From: Acidovorax soli
GTDB lineage: Bacteria > Pseudomonadota > Gammaproteobacteria > Burkholderiales > Burkholderiaceae_C
Reading direction: 5' to 3'
Assembly: GCF_014207955.1 (NCBI RefSeq)
Contig: NZ_JACHLK010000016.1
Span: 1 to 64,000, forward strand
Length of the DNA: 64,000 nucleotides
Shown here: one piece after another, positions 15,772 through 24,179 of the stretch
Layout: each line of letters begins with the position of its first letter
How positions within the stretch are numbered: position 1 is the first letter of the stretch
Translations under genes and position numbers: made by a program
Notes under the pieces: generated by a model
Told to the model about the DNA's origin: nothing
Seen by the model: the letters and a program-made list of their open reading frames with translations, nothing else
Databases searched by the model: none

Positions 15772-16693
15772 GGTCAGCGCACACGGCCACGAGCTGTCGC
15801 CGCAGCCAGGCGCTGGCGGCATCGTGCTGGCTGCGCTCGTGCCAGAAAGCGCGCACTGGCACCAGGGGCAGGGCCAAGCCTGCCGGCAAGGCGAGCACTT
15901 GCAGATGCCAGGCAGCAGCGTACAGCCGCGCCGCCGGCTCTGACAGCAATGCCACGGCGTCACTGCGTGCCACGATGCCGGCCGCCACCGACAGGTTTTG
16001 CACCGACGCGGCCAGCCGGAACTCCTGGCCCGTGCGGGCATACAGGGACTGCAAGGCCTCCTGGATGCCCGCGGCATGCGGAAAGATGGTGACTTGCGGC
16101 AAGGACGCGAACTGGCGCGCCGTGATCCGCCCCTTCACCAGGGGGTGCCCCTGCCGCGCGACCACCACCAGCGGATGGCGCACCAGCGTGGTGGAACGCA
16201 GCCCGGGCGCTGCCCGCTCGTAGTGGGCGATCACCATGTCCAGCGAGGCATCGGCCAGTGCGGCATCGGGTAGTTCCGCCGGGGCATTGCCAAGGCGCAG
16301 GGTGATGCCAGGTGCCTGTGCAGCCAGTTGGCTCACCAGTGCGGGAATGATCACCTGGCCCACCGCGTCGGACACGGCCAGGTGGAAGTGACGCTGCATC
16401 CGCGCAGGCGGCAGCGCGGCCCGACTGGCAAACAGGCGCCCGGCGGCCTGCATGGTTTCCTGCAGATCGGGCAGCAAGGCCTGGGCGCGGGGGGTCAGCA
16501 GCATCTCACGGCCACTGCGCACCAGCAGCGGGTCGGCGAACAGATTGCGCAACTGCGCCAGGGCCGCACTCGTGGCGGGCTGGCTCAGGTGCAGGCGCCG
16601 GGCCGCGCCCGTCACGCTGCGTTCGGCCAGCAGGGCCTCCAGCACGGCGAGCAACCGCAGGTGCCTGGCATGGGTCGGGATGTTGCCGCTCAT
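15758..16693 (-). CDS. LysR family transcriptional regulator
   Basis: A 311-residue regulator with an N-terminal winged helix (LRLLAVLEALLAERSVTGAARRLHLSQPATSAALAQLRNLFADPLLVRSG, recognition helix in the SQPATS segment) and a C-terminal periplasmic-binding-protein-like effector domain (HFHLAVSDAVGQVIIPALVSQL onward). Its last codons overlap the tail of the convergent bug gene by 14 bp. It diverges from the unknown lipoprotein gene at 16815 with an inverted repeat in between, so that gene is its most likely target; a role in the neighbouring aromatic-acid locus is less likely because that locus has its own MarR. Confidence 0.88.
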   Translation of the reverse strand: MSGNIPTHARHLRLLAVLEALLAERSVTGAARRLHLSQPATSAALAQLRNLFADPLLVRSGREMLLTPRAQALLPDLQETMQAAGRLFASRAALPPARMQRHFHLAVSDAVGQVIIPALVSQLAAQAPGITLRLGNAPAELPDAALADASLDMVIAHYERAAPGLRSTTLVRHPLVVVARQGHPLVKGRITARQFASLPQVTIFPHAAGIQEALQSLYARTGQEFRLAASVQNLSVAAGIVARSDAVALLSEPAARLYAAAWHLQVLALPAGLALPLVPVRAFWHERSQHDAASAWLRRQLVAVCADPNPA

Positions 16694-16707
16694 GGTGGAT
16701 CCATTTT

Positions 16708-16726
16708 TTGGATATTGAACATCCAA
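16708..16726. promoter_or_regulatory. LysR-type operator candidate
   Basis: TTGGAT and ATCCAA form a perfect inverted repeat around seven bases (19 bp in all), 15 bases upstream of the LysR start codon. It contains the T-N11-A arrangement expected for LysR proteins and lies in the only AT-rich stretch of the divergent region. Confidence 0.55.
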
Positions 16727-16814
16727 TGAATCGATTTCCCAAATTCCACGGCATTTTCTACGCTGGCGGTGTTGTGCGCTTGCACCACATTCCATCCCTC
16801 TCCAGGAGCCATCC

Positions 16815-17495
16815 ATGTCTTTCATCGCCCCCAAGGCACCACCCCCCCATTCCTTTCCATGGCCTGCGGTCCGCAGGATCGCCGCCGCAGCGCTGGCAGG
16901 CTGCGCCACGCTGGCCACCGCGTCGGGCAAGCCGGGGAGCCTGCCGCTGTCCGACACCCCGTTTCCCGCCGCGCAGGCCACCATCGCCTGGGTAGGCACG
17001 GGCCTGGCCCATGTCTTCGCCAACGGCCAATGGCAGCGCGCACCGGCGCATGACTATGACTTTTCCGTCACGCAGCGGCGCTATGCGCAGCACTGGGAAT
17101 CGGTGAAGGTGCAGCATCGCCGGCACGGCGCCTACGATGGATCTGCCGGCGCGCGCGACCAGGTGCACTACTTCCGGGTGGACTACCCTGCAAGCACGGG
17201 CACGGGCAGCATCTCCGCACGGCTGAGCTCCAGCATGGGCGACGGCACGGGCCAGATCGACGGCGCCCTGCGCGAAGGCGCGCTGGAGATGGCAGCCCGC
17301 GGGGTCAGCATGTTCGCGCCCTTCAACCACTACCGCATCACACAGCAGTACCGCTACGAAGAGGGCCTGCTCACGGAGCAGGTGGAGCTGTTCAAGCGCA
17401 GCGGCAACAGCAGCGATACGCCCTTCATGAAGTTCGAGGAACGCGCCACCTTGCTCGCACCGCAGCGCATGGCTGGCGCGCCGCACGCGCACTGA
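16815..17495 (+). CDS. putative lipoprotein of unknown function
   Basis: A 226-residue protein I do not recognise. The N-terminus has two arginines, a short hydrophobic stretch and a lipobox (LAGC, Cys near residue 29), so membrane anchoring is likely, although the leader is unusually Pro-rich. The mature part is polar with many Tyr/His/Arg residues (VTQRRYAQHWESVKVQHRRHG, NHYRITQQYRYEEGLL) and reads like a beta-rich periplasmic domain. It is transcribed away from the LysR gene across a candidate operator, suggesting it belongs to that regulator's response. The start is set by AGGAG at 16805 (CTCTCCAGGAGCC) ahead of the ATG. Confidence 0.6.
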   Translation: MSFIAPKAPPPHSFPWPAVRRIAAAALAGCATLATASGKPGSLPLSDTPFPAAQATIAWVGTGLAHVFANGQWQRAPAHDYDFSVTQRRYAQHWESVKVQHRRHGAYDGSAGARDQVHYFRVDYPASTGTGSISARLSSSMGDGTGQIDGALREGALEMAARGVSMFAPFNHYRITQQYRYEEGLLTEQVELFKRSGNSSDTPFMKFEERATLLAPQRMAGAPHAH

Positions 17496-17626
17496 GGTCT
17501 GTACCCGGGGGGACGACTCCCACATGCCCTGTCGGAAAACGCCGACGCCCCACCGCGCCCCCCGCCTTCCGGCCCCACGGGAACGGCCGCGAACAATGCA
17601 GTTACCACAACAAAAGGACAACTGCC

Positions 17627-17785
17627 ATGTCGCTCTCCCTCATTCTGCTGATCATCCTGATCCTGATCCTCATCGGGGCCTTGCCCACCTGGGGTCACAG
17701 CCGTTCGTGGGGCTACGGGCCCAGCGGCGGTGTGGGCCTGGTGGTGCTGATCCTGGTGATCCTGCTGCTGATGGGCAGGATATAG
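17627..17785 (+). CDS. DUF3309 miniprotein, two-helix membrane peptide
   Basis: A 52-residue protein: an N-terminal hydrophobic helix (SLILLIILILILIGAL), the loop PTWGHSRSWGYGPSGG and a second hydrophobic helix ending in LLMGRI. This loop with Ser-Trp-Gly-Tyr-Gly-Pro-Ser-Gly-Gly is the signature of the DUF3309 family of tiny membrane proteins common in proteobacteria; function unknown. AAAGGA lies about eight bases before the ATG and a bidirectional terminator follows 24 bases after the stop, supporting a real, separately transcribed gene. Confidence 0.85.
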   Translation: MSLSLILLIILILILIGALPTWGHSRSWGYGPSGGVGLVVLILVILLLMGRI

Positions 17786-17808
17786 AGGCACAAAAACGCC
17801 CCCAAAAG

Positions 17809-17834
17809 AAAAGCGTGGCCTGGCCACGCTTTTT
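17809..17834. terminator. bidirectional intrinsic terminator
   Basis: AAAAGCGTGGC (17809-17819) and GCCACGCTTTT (17823-17833) form a perfect 11-bp stem with a 3-nt loop, A-tract on the left and T-tract on the right. It lies between the DUF3309 gene (plus) and the EF-hand gene (minus) and can serve both. Confidence 0.85.
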
Positions 17835-17865
17835 CTTGTCTGAAGCGACCTGAAAGCTGCGGAAC

Positions 17866-18405
17866 TCAGGCCGCTTTGCGCAGTTGCGCCTGGGCGAACG
17901 CCGTGGTGAGCTGCGCCAGTTCGGCCTGGTTCACGACGCCATTGGCATTGCCATGGCGGTCCACCAGTTGCAGCAGCGACTGTGACAGCTCGCTGCCGCC
18001 CTTGGCACCCGAAGTCGAGGCAATGCCTTTGAGGAATTCGTCGCGCGAGATCGCGCCATCCTGGTTGGCGTCGAAACCGGCGGCCAGTTGCTCCTTCTGG
18101 GCATCGCTGGCGCCAAAGCTGGCCAGCAGCTCCTGGAAATCCTGCTTGGACACAGCCCGGTCCGCCTGCGATGCCGTGAGCGCCGTGCCGGTGCTGGCCG
18201 CGCCATCGAGCTTGCCGGAGGTCATCAGGATGCCCTTGCCGGCAAATCCCGCCATGGCCTCGGCCTCCTTGCTCAGCGTGACCACGGCCGAAGGCGTGGC
18301 CTCGGCCGGCTGGCTGGCGCGCGGCGTCGCCGCCGACTTGCTGCCCGAGGCGGCGTTGTACAGAAAGGATGCGACCGACGCAAGGCCGGAGATGAGGGGT
18401 GACAT
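17866..18405 (-). CDS. EF-hand calcium-binding protein
   Basis: A 179-residue protein with an Ala/Ser-rich N-terminal half and EF-hand loops in the C-terminal half. One loop is canonical (DANQDGAISRDEF, ligands at positions 1, 3, 5, 9 and 12); a second near the C-terminus is degenerate (HGNANGVVNQAE, His replacing Asp at position 1). The helix between (QDFQELLASFGASDAQKEQLAAGF) suits an EF-hand pair. There is no clear signal peptide, only a mildly hydrophobic N-terminus (ISGLASVASFLYNAA). Probable calcium sensor or buffer; the partner is unknown. The start at 18405 avoids a Pro/Arg-rich upstream extension. Confidence 0.75.
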   Translation of the reverse strand: MSPLISGLASVASFLYNAASGSKSAATPRASQPAEATPSAVVTLSKEAEAMAGFAGKGILMTSGKLDGAASTGTALTASQADRAVSKQDFQELLASFGASDAQKEQLAAGFDANQDGAISRDEFLKGIASTSGAKGGSELSQSLLQLVDRHGNANGVVNQAELAQLTTAFAQAQLRKAA

Positions 18406-18555
18406 GGCCAGTGGACTCCTGCGGGATCGGGCAGCCGGTGCTTCAGGGGCAAAGCACCAGGGCATGCCATCGCCCGGTGGTCCAGCGTAACCCGGCGCCA
18501 GCCAGCGCAATCGGCGGAAAAGCGGGTCTGCACAGCCGCTTTTCGCAGCCTGCGC

Positions 18556-18933
18556 CTACTTCAGCACATAGCTCGCCAGCACGCTCTGCACGTCGTAGAT
18601 GCTGAGCTTCTTGTTGAACTGCTTCTGGAACGGCGTGGCGCTGCCCGAGATCCAGATCTTGAGCTCGGCATCAAGGTCGAAGGTGCCCCCGGTCTCGATG
18701 CTGAAGTGCGTGATGCTTTTGTAAGGCAGCGAGTGGTATTCGACCTTGCTGCCCGTGATGCCCTGCTTGTCCACCAGCACCAGGCGCTTGTTGGTGAAGA
18801 CGAAGTAATCGCGTATCAACTGGTAGGCGTGCTCCACCACCTCGCCCGGCATCAGGATGCGGCTGAATTCTTCCTGGATCTTGGATGCATCGATCTTGGA
18901 TGCATTGCCCATCACTCCGTCCAAAAGTCCCAT
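18556..18933 (-). CDS. bacterial PH-domain protein (bPH_1 type)
   Basis: A 125-residue cytoplasmic protein. From about residue 25 it has the pattern of the bacterial pleckstrin-homology domain: ILMPGEVVEHAYQLIRDYFVFTNKRLVLVDKQGITGSKVEYHSLPYKSITHFSIETGG, then FDLDAELKIWISG and a closing helix IYDVQSVLASYVL. These proteins form rings and may respond to envelope stress, but no precise role is known. It stands alone between the EF-hand gene and the thioesterase gene, all on the minus strand. Confidence 0.8.
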   Translation of the reverse strand: MGLLDGVMGNASKIDASKIQEEFSRILMPGEVVEHAYQLIRDYFVFTNKRLVLVDKQGITGSKVEYHSLPYKSITHFSIETGGTFDLDAELKIWISGSATPFQKQFNKKLSIYDVQSVLASYVLK

Positions 18934-18971
18934 GGTGGTCTCCCCGTTGCGAGGCGATGATCGTAGTCCGG

Positions 18972-19424
18972 CTAACGATACCCCTGCCCGAAGGCGACGA
19001 ATTCCCCCGTGAGCCGCCCTGCGGTCTGCCCCTGGTACACCAGGGCCGAGGCCTGCTCGATCCGGCCCAGGCCCTTGCGCTCGAACATGCGCACGAAGGC
19101 GCGCCAGGCCTGCTCGGTGGGCGCCTCGGCCACGGCCGTGAAGCTGCCGTCGATGGGCAGCTCGTAATCCATGGTGTTGCGCTGTATCACCAGGCGGCTG
19201 CCCAGGTTCTGCGCCGAAAGCTTCAGGTGCAGCATGGACCAGGCAGCCAGGATGGCCACGGCCGAGGCACTGCCGCCGAACACGGTCTCGCGGTGGTTGA
19301 TGTTGGGCGCCAGCGGCGCGCTCAGCACCACGCGCTGCAGGGAGGCCTCGGCCACCGACACGGCCATGGCGCGGGACAGGGGAATGTGCTGGTGCAGGTA
19401 GTCCTGCAGGTCATTGGGGTTCAC
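18972..19424 (-). CDS. YiiD-type hotdog-fold thioesterase
   Basis: A 150-residue protein with the YiiD C-terminal/DUF4442-like hotdog signature: QDYLHQHIPLSRAMAVSVAEA, then APLAPNINHRETVFGGSASAVAILAAWSMLHL, where the N-H-x-T-x-F-G-G-S segment is the conserved core. A thioesterase role on an acyl-CoA or similar ester is inferred from the fold. In E. coli the domain is fused to an acetyltransferase; here it stands alone. Its ATG overlaps the stop codon of the upstream Nudix gene (ATGA), so the two are translationally coupled. Confidence 0.8.
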   Translation of the reverse strand: MNPNDLQDYLHQHIPLSRAMAVSVAEASLQRVVLSAPLAPNINHRETVFGGSASAVAILAAWSMLHLKLSAQNLGSRLVIQRNTMDYELPIDGSFTAVAEAPTEQAWRAFVRMFERKGLGRIEQASALVYQGQTAGRLTGEFVAFGQGYR

Positions 19425-19969
19425 GCGATGGCTTTCGAAAGGGAGGGCGCAGGGGCCGGCGGCGCCTCGGGGGGCGGCGGGTCGCGGTAGACGATGTGCA
19501 GCACCTGCGCCATGTCGCGCCCCAGGGCCTCGCGCAGGAACGGGGGGCGCAGGTCGAGCCCGGCCAGTTCGCCGTGCGCGAACCAGGCGAACTCCAGCCG
19601 GCGGCGCCCCTCGCGCCCCTCGTAGGGGCCGCCGGACTGGTCCAGCAGGCCGCCCGGCACGGGGTGGGCCTGCAGGTACAGGCCGGTCTCGTGGTAGGCC
19701 ACGCCGGCATAGACAAAGAAGTTCTCCACCACGCAGGCCAGCACGCCGGGCCGCACGGTCAGGCCCAGTTCTTCCTGCATCTCGCGCACCAGGGCTTCGC
19801 CGGCGCTTTCGCCAGGCTCGATGCCGCCGCCGGGCAGGGCCCAGAAGGCATCGCCTTCGGCGCGGTGCAGCAGCACCTGGCCAGGGCGCTGGATGACCGC
19901 GGCGGCGCGCAGGCGCATGCGGGGCTGGGCGGGCACTGCGGGAACAGAGAGGACGGCGGACAGGCTCAT
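19421..19969 (-). CDS. Nudix hydrolase
   Basis: A 182-residue pyrophosphohydrolase. The Nudix box is complete: G-I-E-P-G-E-S-A-G-E-A-L-V-R-E-M-Q-E-E-L-G, with REMQEE supplying the magnesium-binding glutamates. Before it lies AVIQRPGQVLLHRAEGDAFWALPGG, typical of ADP-ribose/nucleotide-type Nudix enzymes. Substrate unknown. It overlaps by four bases with both neighbours, the LysR gene upstream and the thioesterase downstream, forming a compact three-gene unit. The C-terminus ends in a Pro/Ala-rich tail. Confidence 0.88.
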   Translation of the reverse strand: MSLSAVLSVPAVPAQPRMRLRAAAVIQRPGQVLLHRAEGDAFWALPGGGIEPGESAGEALVREMQEELGLTVRPGVLACVVENFFVYAGVAYHETGLYLQAHPVPGGLLDQSGGPYEGREGRRRLEFAWFAHGELAGLDLRPPFLREALGRDMAQVLHIVYRDPPPPEAPPAPAPSLSKAIA

Positions 19970-20892
19970 GGACCCGATGCTATCGCGCTGGTCGGTGCGT
20001 GCAGTGCGGGCAGCAGCAGCCCCTGTTGCGCCGCTACCGTCTCGCGCAGGAAGGCCCAGGTCGCCTGCATGCGCGCCACCTGCTTGTTCTCCTCGGGCAT
20101 GGACATCCAGAAGGTGCGTGTGAAGCGCGCCTTGCCGGGCAGCACCAGCGTGAGGTCCGGGTCCTGCGCAGCGACAAAGGCCGGCAGCACCGCCAGCCCG
20201 GCCCCGGCACGCACCGCCTCGTACTGCGCCAGGATGCTGGTGCTGCGCAGCGCAAAGCGCTCGGGCCGGTGCAGTTCGTCCAGGATCTGCAGCTCCTTGG
20301 TGAACAGCAGGTCGTCCACGTAGCTGATGAAGCTGTGGCCGCGCAGGTCGTCGGCTGTGCGGATGGTCGCATGGCGGGCCAGGTAATCGCGCGTGCCGTA
20401 GAGCTGCAGCACATAGTCGGTGAGCTTGACCACCAGCACCGCGCCGCGCGCGGGGCGCTCCAGCGAGATCACGATGTCCGCCTCGCGCCGCGACAGGTGC
20501 ACCAGGCGCGGCAGGGCCAGCAGGTCCAGCACCAGGCCCGGGTGCTCCAGGGCAAAGTGCGCCAGATGGGGCGCCAGCACCAGGTTGCCAAAGCCCTCGG
20601 TGGTACCGATGCGCACCAGGCCCTGCAGGCCCTGGCGCGCGCCGGGGGCGGCATTCTCCACGGCCAGGAAGGCGGCCTCCATGGCCTCGACCTGGGGCAG
20701 CAACGCGCGGCCGGCCTCGGTGAGCCGGTGGCCGCCGGCCTCGCGTGCGAACAGGGCTGAACCGACCTGCTTCTCCAGCGCCTGGATGCGCCGCGCCACC
20801 GTGGTGTGGTCCACCGTGAGGCGGCGCGCCGCCCCCACCAGGGTGCCGGCGCGGGCCAGCTCCAGAAAATAGCGCAGGTTGTCCCAGTCCAT
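19966..20892 (-). CDS. LysR family transcriptional regulator
   Basis: A 308-residue regulator. The winged helix reads WDNLRYFLELARAGTLVGAARRLTVDHTTVARRIQALEKQVGSALFAREAGGHRLTEAG; the VDHTTVARRI recognition helix marks the subgroup close to transcriptional regulators with aromatic or amino-acid effectors. The effector domain runs from about residue 90. It is the first gene of an overlapping LysR-Nudix-thioesterase unit, an unusual position because LysR genes more often diverge from their targets. Its own regulation cannot be read from the sequence. Confidence 0.87.
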   Translation of the reverse strand: MDWDNLRYFLELARAGTLVGAARRLTVDHTTVARRIQALEKQVGSALFAREAGGHRLTEAGRALLPQVEAMEAAFLAVENAAPGARQGLQGLVRIGTTEGFGNLVLAPHLAHFALEHPGLVLDLLALPRLVHLSRREADIVISLERPARGAVLVVKLTDYVLQLYGTRDYLARHATIRTADDLRGHSFISYVDDLLFTKELQILDELHRPERFALRSTSILAQYEAVRAGAGLAVLPAFVAAQDPDLTLVLPGKARFTRTFWMSMPEENKQVARMQATWAFLRETVAAQQGLLLPALHAPTSAIASGP

Positions 20893-20914
20893 GGCTTGGC
20901 GTGCACCGCAGCGC

Positions 20915-21721
20915 TCAGGGCGCCGTCCTGGGTTTCGGGCTCGCCGCCTCGGGGGCTCCGGGCTGCGGGTCGGCGTCATAGACCAGCACCAAGGCCAGCA
21001 GCACCTCGTCACGGCCCCGCCCGTGGGTGACGAACAGGTAGGCGGGCCGGCCGTGGATGCTGCCGGTGTAGGTGGGGGCCACGTTGTGCGCCGTGCGGAT
21101 GAAATCCCGCGGCGTCGGCACGGCGCGCCACTGGGCAGGCTGGAAGGATTTCGCCCAATCGCCTGCGCTCACCCGCGAGGTGACGAACAGGCGCGACAGG
21201 CTTCCGTCCTGCGTGGTCCAGGCGCCGATGTCTTCGTCACGCTGCACCGATGCGGGCCGCCGGGGCGCGTAGAAGGCGTCCAGTGCGGCATCGGCTTCGG
21301 CGGTGATCCGCTTTTCCAGCTCAGGGGTGGGCTGGTGGTTGGGCTCGGCATCCCAGGGGTACAGCGGGTACAGGCCATGGCTGCGCACATGGGCCAGCAT
21401 GGCGGCGTTGTACTCCTTGGCGTACTGCTGCAGCCTGCCCATGCGTTCCACGGCCACGCTGCCGACGACGGCCGGGCAGGCCAACGGCTCCGCGTGGTCC
21501 TTGCCCTTCCACCAGGCCGTGGGCTCGAACGGCATCCCGGGCACCTGGTTGGCCACGCAGGCCGGCACACCCATGAACCGGGTGTCGCCGCGCTGCGCCG
21601 CGGCCTGTGCCGCCTGGGTGGGCGAGGTAGCCAGCAGTTCCTCCAGGGTGGGCGCGGCCACCGCGGCCACCATCTGCGCCAGGCCACCTGCAGCCACCAG
21701 GGCGATCAACCAGCTTTTCAT
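20915..21721 (-). CDS. secreted protein of unknown function
   Basis: A 268-residue protein with a clear Sec signal peptide (KSWLIALVAAGGLAQMVAAVAAP, cleavage around residue 23). The mature protein starts with TLEELLATSPTQAAQAAAQRGDTRFMGVPACVANQVPGMP, has two cysteines about 35 residues apart that could form a disulfide, and ends in a segment that looks like an enzymatic or binding domain (GRPAYLFVTHGRGRDEVLLALVLVYDADP). I do not recognise the family. It lies 22 bp upstream of the LysR gene on the same strand and may be co-transcribed with it. The start at 21721 gives the signal peptide. Confidence 0.65.
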   Translation of the reverse strand: MKSWLIALVAAGGLAQMVAAVAAPTLEELLATSPTQAAQAAAQRGDTRFMGVPACVANQVPGMPFEPTAWWKGKDHAEPLACPAVVGSVAVERMGRLQQYAKEYNAAMLAHVRSHGLYPLYPWDAEPNHQPTPELEKRITAEADAALDAFYAPRRPASVQRDEDIGAWTTQDGSLSRLFVTSRVSAGDWAKSFQPAQWRAVPTPRDFIRTAHNVAPTYTGSIHGRPAYLFVTHGRGRDEVLLALVLVYDADPQPGAPEAASPKPRTAP

Positions 21722-21852
21722 CGTCTGCTTTCGGAAGTCTCGGAGAACGGCATGCCGTCGGCGGGCGGGGTTATCGATCTGCATTTTTGCAAACCTTGTG
21801 CGCAGTATTGTCTCTTGTCTTCACAAATTTGCACAGCTACGATGCGAACGTT

Positions 21853-22125
21853 CTAGGGTGTGTCATCAATCATTTCACCCCCGCGAAAGCCTGCAGCGCG
21901 GTGCAGTGCAAGGCGCCCTGAGTGCCGCGTAGCACCGCTACGCAAGCGAAGGGCAACGCCGCAATGCGCCGCGCTTCAGGCTTTCCCTTCGGGCTGGCCC
22001 CGGCATGCGGCGTCTGCTTTGTCGCACGGCTTGCCCATAGTCCACTATGGGCTGCGCCGCGCTTCGCGCATCCATCCGCATGCCGGGGCCAGCGCGGGGG
22101 CGAAATGATTGATGACACACCCTAG
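21853..22125. repeat. 273-bp MITE-like element with terminal inverted repeats
   Basis: The ends are a 33-bp inverted repeat (21853-21885 and 22093-22125) with one mismatch, each beginning with CTAG at the outer edge. Inside are two nested stem-loops. One pairs 21886-21901 with 21969-21984 (one mismatch) and encloses the hairpin GCGTAGC-ACC-GCTACGC (21927-21943). The other pairs 21993-22010 with 22076-22093 perfectly and encloses GCCCATAGT-CC-ACTATGGGC (22033-22052). The predicted fold is a two-armed cruciform. No protein is encoded: short frames in both directions start with the same residues only because the ends are mirror images. Together with 130 bp of plain sequence it fills the gap before mmsA. 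Confidence 0.85.
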
Positions 22126-22157
22126 GCCCATTGCCCACCATTCCAGGAGACAAGCGC

Positions 22158-23681
22158 ATGAATGCACCTACCAGCGTGGCCGCACTGGCCCCCACCGTCA
22201 AGCTGCTGATCGGCGGCCAGTTCGTCGAGTCCAAGACCACCGAGTGGCGCGATGTGGTGAACCCCGCCACGCAGCAGGTGCTGGCCCGTGTGCCCTTTGC
22301 CACGGCCGACGAGATCGATGCCGCCGTGGCCTCGGCCAAGGAAGCCTTCAAGACCTGGAAGAAGACGCCCATCGGCACGCGCGCACGCATCTTCCTCAAG
22401 TACCAGCAATTGATCCGCGAAAACATGGCCGAGCTGGCCGCCATCCTCACGGCCGAGCAGGGCAAGACCCTGCCCGACGCCGAAGGCGACGTGTTCCGCG
22501 GCCTCGAAGTGGTGGAGCATGCCGCCAGCATCGGCAACCTGCAGCTCGGTGAGCTGGCCAACAACGTGGCCGGCGGCGTGGACACCTACACCCTGCTGCA
22601 GCCCCTGGGCGTGTGCGCGGGCATCACGCCCTTCAACTTCCCGGCCATGATCCCGCTGTGGATGTTCCCCATGGCGATTGCCACGGGCAACACCTTCGTG
22701 CTCAAGCCTTCCGAACAGGACCCCATGGTGACCATGCGCCTGGTGGAGCTGGCCCTGGAAGCCGGCGTGCCCCCAGGCGTGCTCAACGTGGTGCACGGCG
22801 GCGAGATGGCCGTGAACGCCATCTGCGACCACAAGGACATCAAGGCGATCAGCTTCGTCGGCTCCACCAAAGTGGGCACGCATGTCTACAACCGCGCCAG
22901 CCTGGCGGGCAAGCGCGTGCAGTGCATGATGGGTGCCAAGAACCATGCCATCGTGCTGCCCGACGCCAACAAGGAGCAGACCCTGAACGCCTTGGCCGGT
23001 GCCGCCTTCGGTGCTGCAGGCCAGCGCTGCATGGCGCTGTCGGTGGTGGTGCTGGTGGGCGAGGCGCAAAAGTGGATCCCCGACCTGGTGGCCAAGGCCA
23101 AGACCCTCAAGGTCAGCGGCGGCACCGAAAAGGGCACGGACGTGGGCCCGGTGGTCTCCTGCGCCGCCAAGGACCGTGTGGAAGGCCTGATCGCGCGCGG
23201 CGTGGCCGATGGCGCCACGCTGGAACTCGATGGCCGCAACCCCGTGGTGGCCGGCTATGAAAAGGGCAACTTCGTGGGCCCCACGGTGTTCAGCGGCGTC
23301 AAGCCCGGCATGAGCATCTACGAGCAGGAGATCTTCGGCCCCGTGCTGTGCCTGTCGGCCGCGGCGGACATCGATGAGGCCATCGAGTTCATCAACGACA
23401 ACCCCAACGGCAATGGCACGGCCATCTTCACCCAGTCGGGTGCGGCGGCGCGCAAGTTCCAGGAAGAGATCGACGTGGGCCAGGTCGGCATCAACGTGCC
23501 GATCCCCGTGCCGGTGCCGCTGTTCTCGTTCTCGGGCTCGCGCGCCTCCAAGCTCGGCGACCTGGGCCCCTACGGCAAGCAGGTCGTGCTGTTCTACACG
23601 CAGACCAAGACGGTCACGGCGCGCTGGTTCGACGACAGCACCATCTCGCATGGTGTGAACACGACGATCAGCTTGAAGTAA
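22158..23681 (+). CDS. mmsA: CoA-acylating methylmalonate-semialdehyde dehydrogenase
   Basis: A 507-residue aldehyde-dehydrogenase-family enzyme that oxidises methylmalonate semialdehyde (and malonate semialdehyde) with NAD and CoA to propionyl-CoA (or acetyl-CoA) and CO2, the last step of valine breakdown. Family features: [45 protein letters not shown] and the catalytic cysteine in [15 protein letters not shown]. The family lacks the general-base glutamate of ordinary aldehyde dehydrogenases and has [15 protein letters not shown] there, as here. ATG at 22158 is preceded by AGGAGA. It heads a row with an acyl-CoA dehydrogenase and mmsB. Confidence 0.95.
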   Translation: MNAPTSVAALAPTVKLLIGGQFVESKTTEWRDVVNPATQQVLARVPFATADEIDAAVASAKEAFKTWKKTPIGTRARIFLKYQQLIRENMAELAAILTAEQGKTLPDAEGDVFRGLEVVEHAASIGNLQLGELANNVAGGVDTYTLLQPLGVCAGITPFNFPAMIPLWMFPMAIATGNTFVLKPSEQDPMVTMRLVELALEAGVPPGVLNVVHGGEMAVNAICDHKDIKAISFVGSTKVGTHVYNRASLAGKRVQCMMGAKNHAIVLPDANKEQTLNALAGAAFGAAGQRCMALSVVVLVGEAQKWIPDLVAKAKTLKVSGGTEKGTDVGPVVSCAAKDRVEGLIARGVADGATLELDGRNPVVAGYEKGNFVGPTVFSGVKPGMSIYEQEIFGPVLCLSAAADIDEAIEFINDNPNGNGTAIFTQSGAAARKFQEEIDVGQVGINVPIPVPVPLFSFSGSRASKLGDLGPYGKQVVLFYTQTKTVTARWFDDSTISHGVNTTISLK

Positions 23682-23739
23682 GGCCAGGCAAAGGCCCCAG
23701 GCGGCGTGGCGCAGCAGCAGAGCGTGGTGAAATCGGTGC

Positions 23740-24147
23740 ATGCACCGTGACCTCCTTTCCCTGCTGCGCGCTGCCGCCTGCACCCTGCCCTTGCTCATGG
23801 CTTCTTCCACCGCCTTCGCCCAGGCCGGCGCCGCATGCCGCGCAGGCGGCACGGTGGCCGAGACCAATGCCTGTGCGGTGCAGGATTTCCAGGCCGCCGA
23901 TACCACCATTGCCGTGCTGTATGCCGACGTGATGCGCGCCCTGTCGGCGCACGAACGCCCGCAGCTGCGCCAGGAACACACGGCCTGGATGCGCGCACGC
24001 GCCACCCAGTGCAAGCAGGCGACGCGCGCCAGCGAGCAGTTGCCCGAGGGGCCCCGGCTCTACCATGAGTGCCTGACCCGCGAGACGCAGGAGCGCCGCA
24101 GGGGGCTGATGCGCTGGCTCAGCATGGACAGCCCCGCCAAACCTTGA
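23740..24147 (+). CDS. LprI-like (DUF1311) periplasmic protein
   Basis: A 135-residue secreted protein with a signal peptide (LLRAAACTLPLLMASSTAFAQA). The mature part shows the lysozyme-inhibitor LprI N-terminal domain pattern: four spaced cysteines (ACRAGG, ACAVQDF, QCKQAT, ECLTRE) and the helical core IAVLYADVMRALSAHERPQLRQEHTAWMRARATQC. In Mycobacterium LprI inhibits lysozyme; function in proteobacteria is unproven. It sits between mmsA and the acyl-CoA dehydrogenase gene and is probably a passenger in the operon. Confidence 0.8.
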   Translation: MHRDLLSLLRAAACTLPLLMASSTAFAQAGAACRAGGTVAETNACAVQDFQAADTTIAVLYADVMRALSAHERPQLRQEHTAWMRARATQCKQATRASEQLPEGPRLYHECLTRETQERRRGLMRWLSMDSPAKP

Positions 24148-24179
24148 CCTGACGACAACCACAAGAACGACGAGACACC

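Noticed and set aside
21860-22118. Two 82-codon frames in the MITE-like element starting with identical residues
   Set aside because: Identity of the starts reflects the terminal inverted repeats; there is no ribosome site or protein-like composition.
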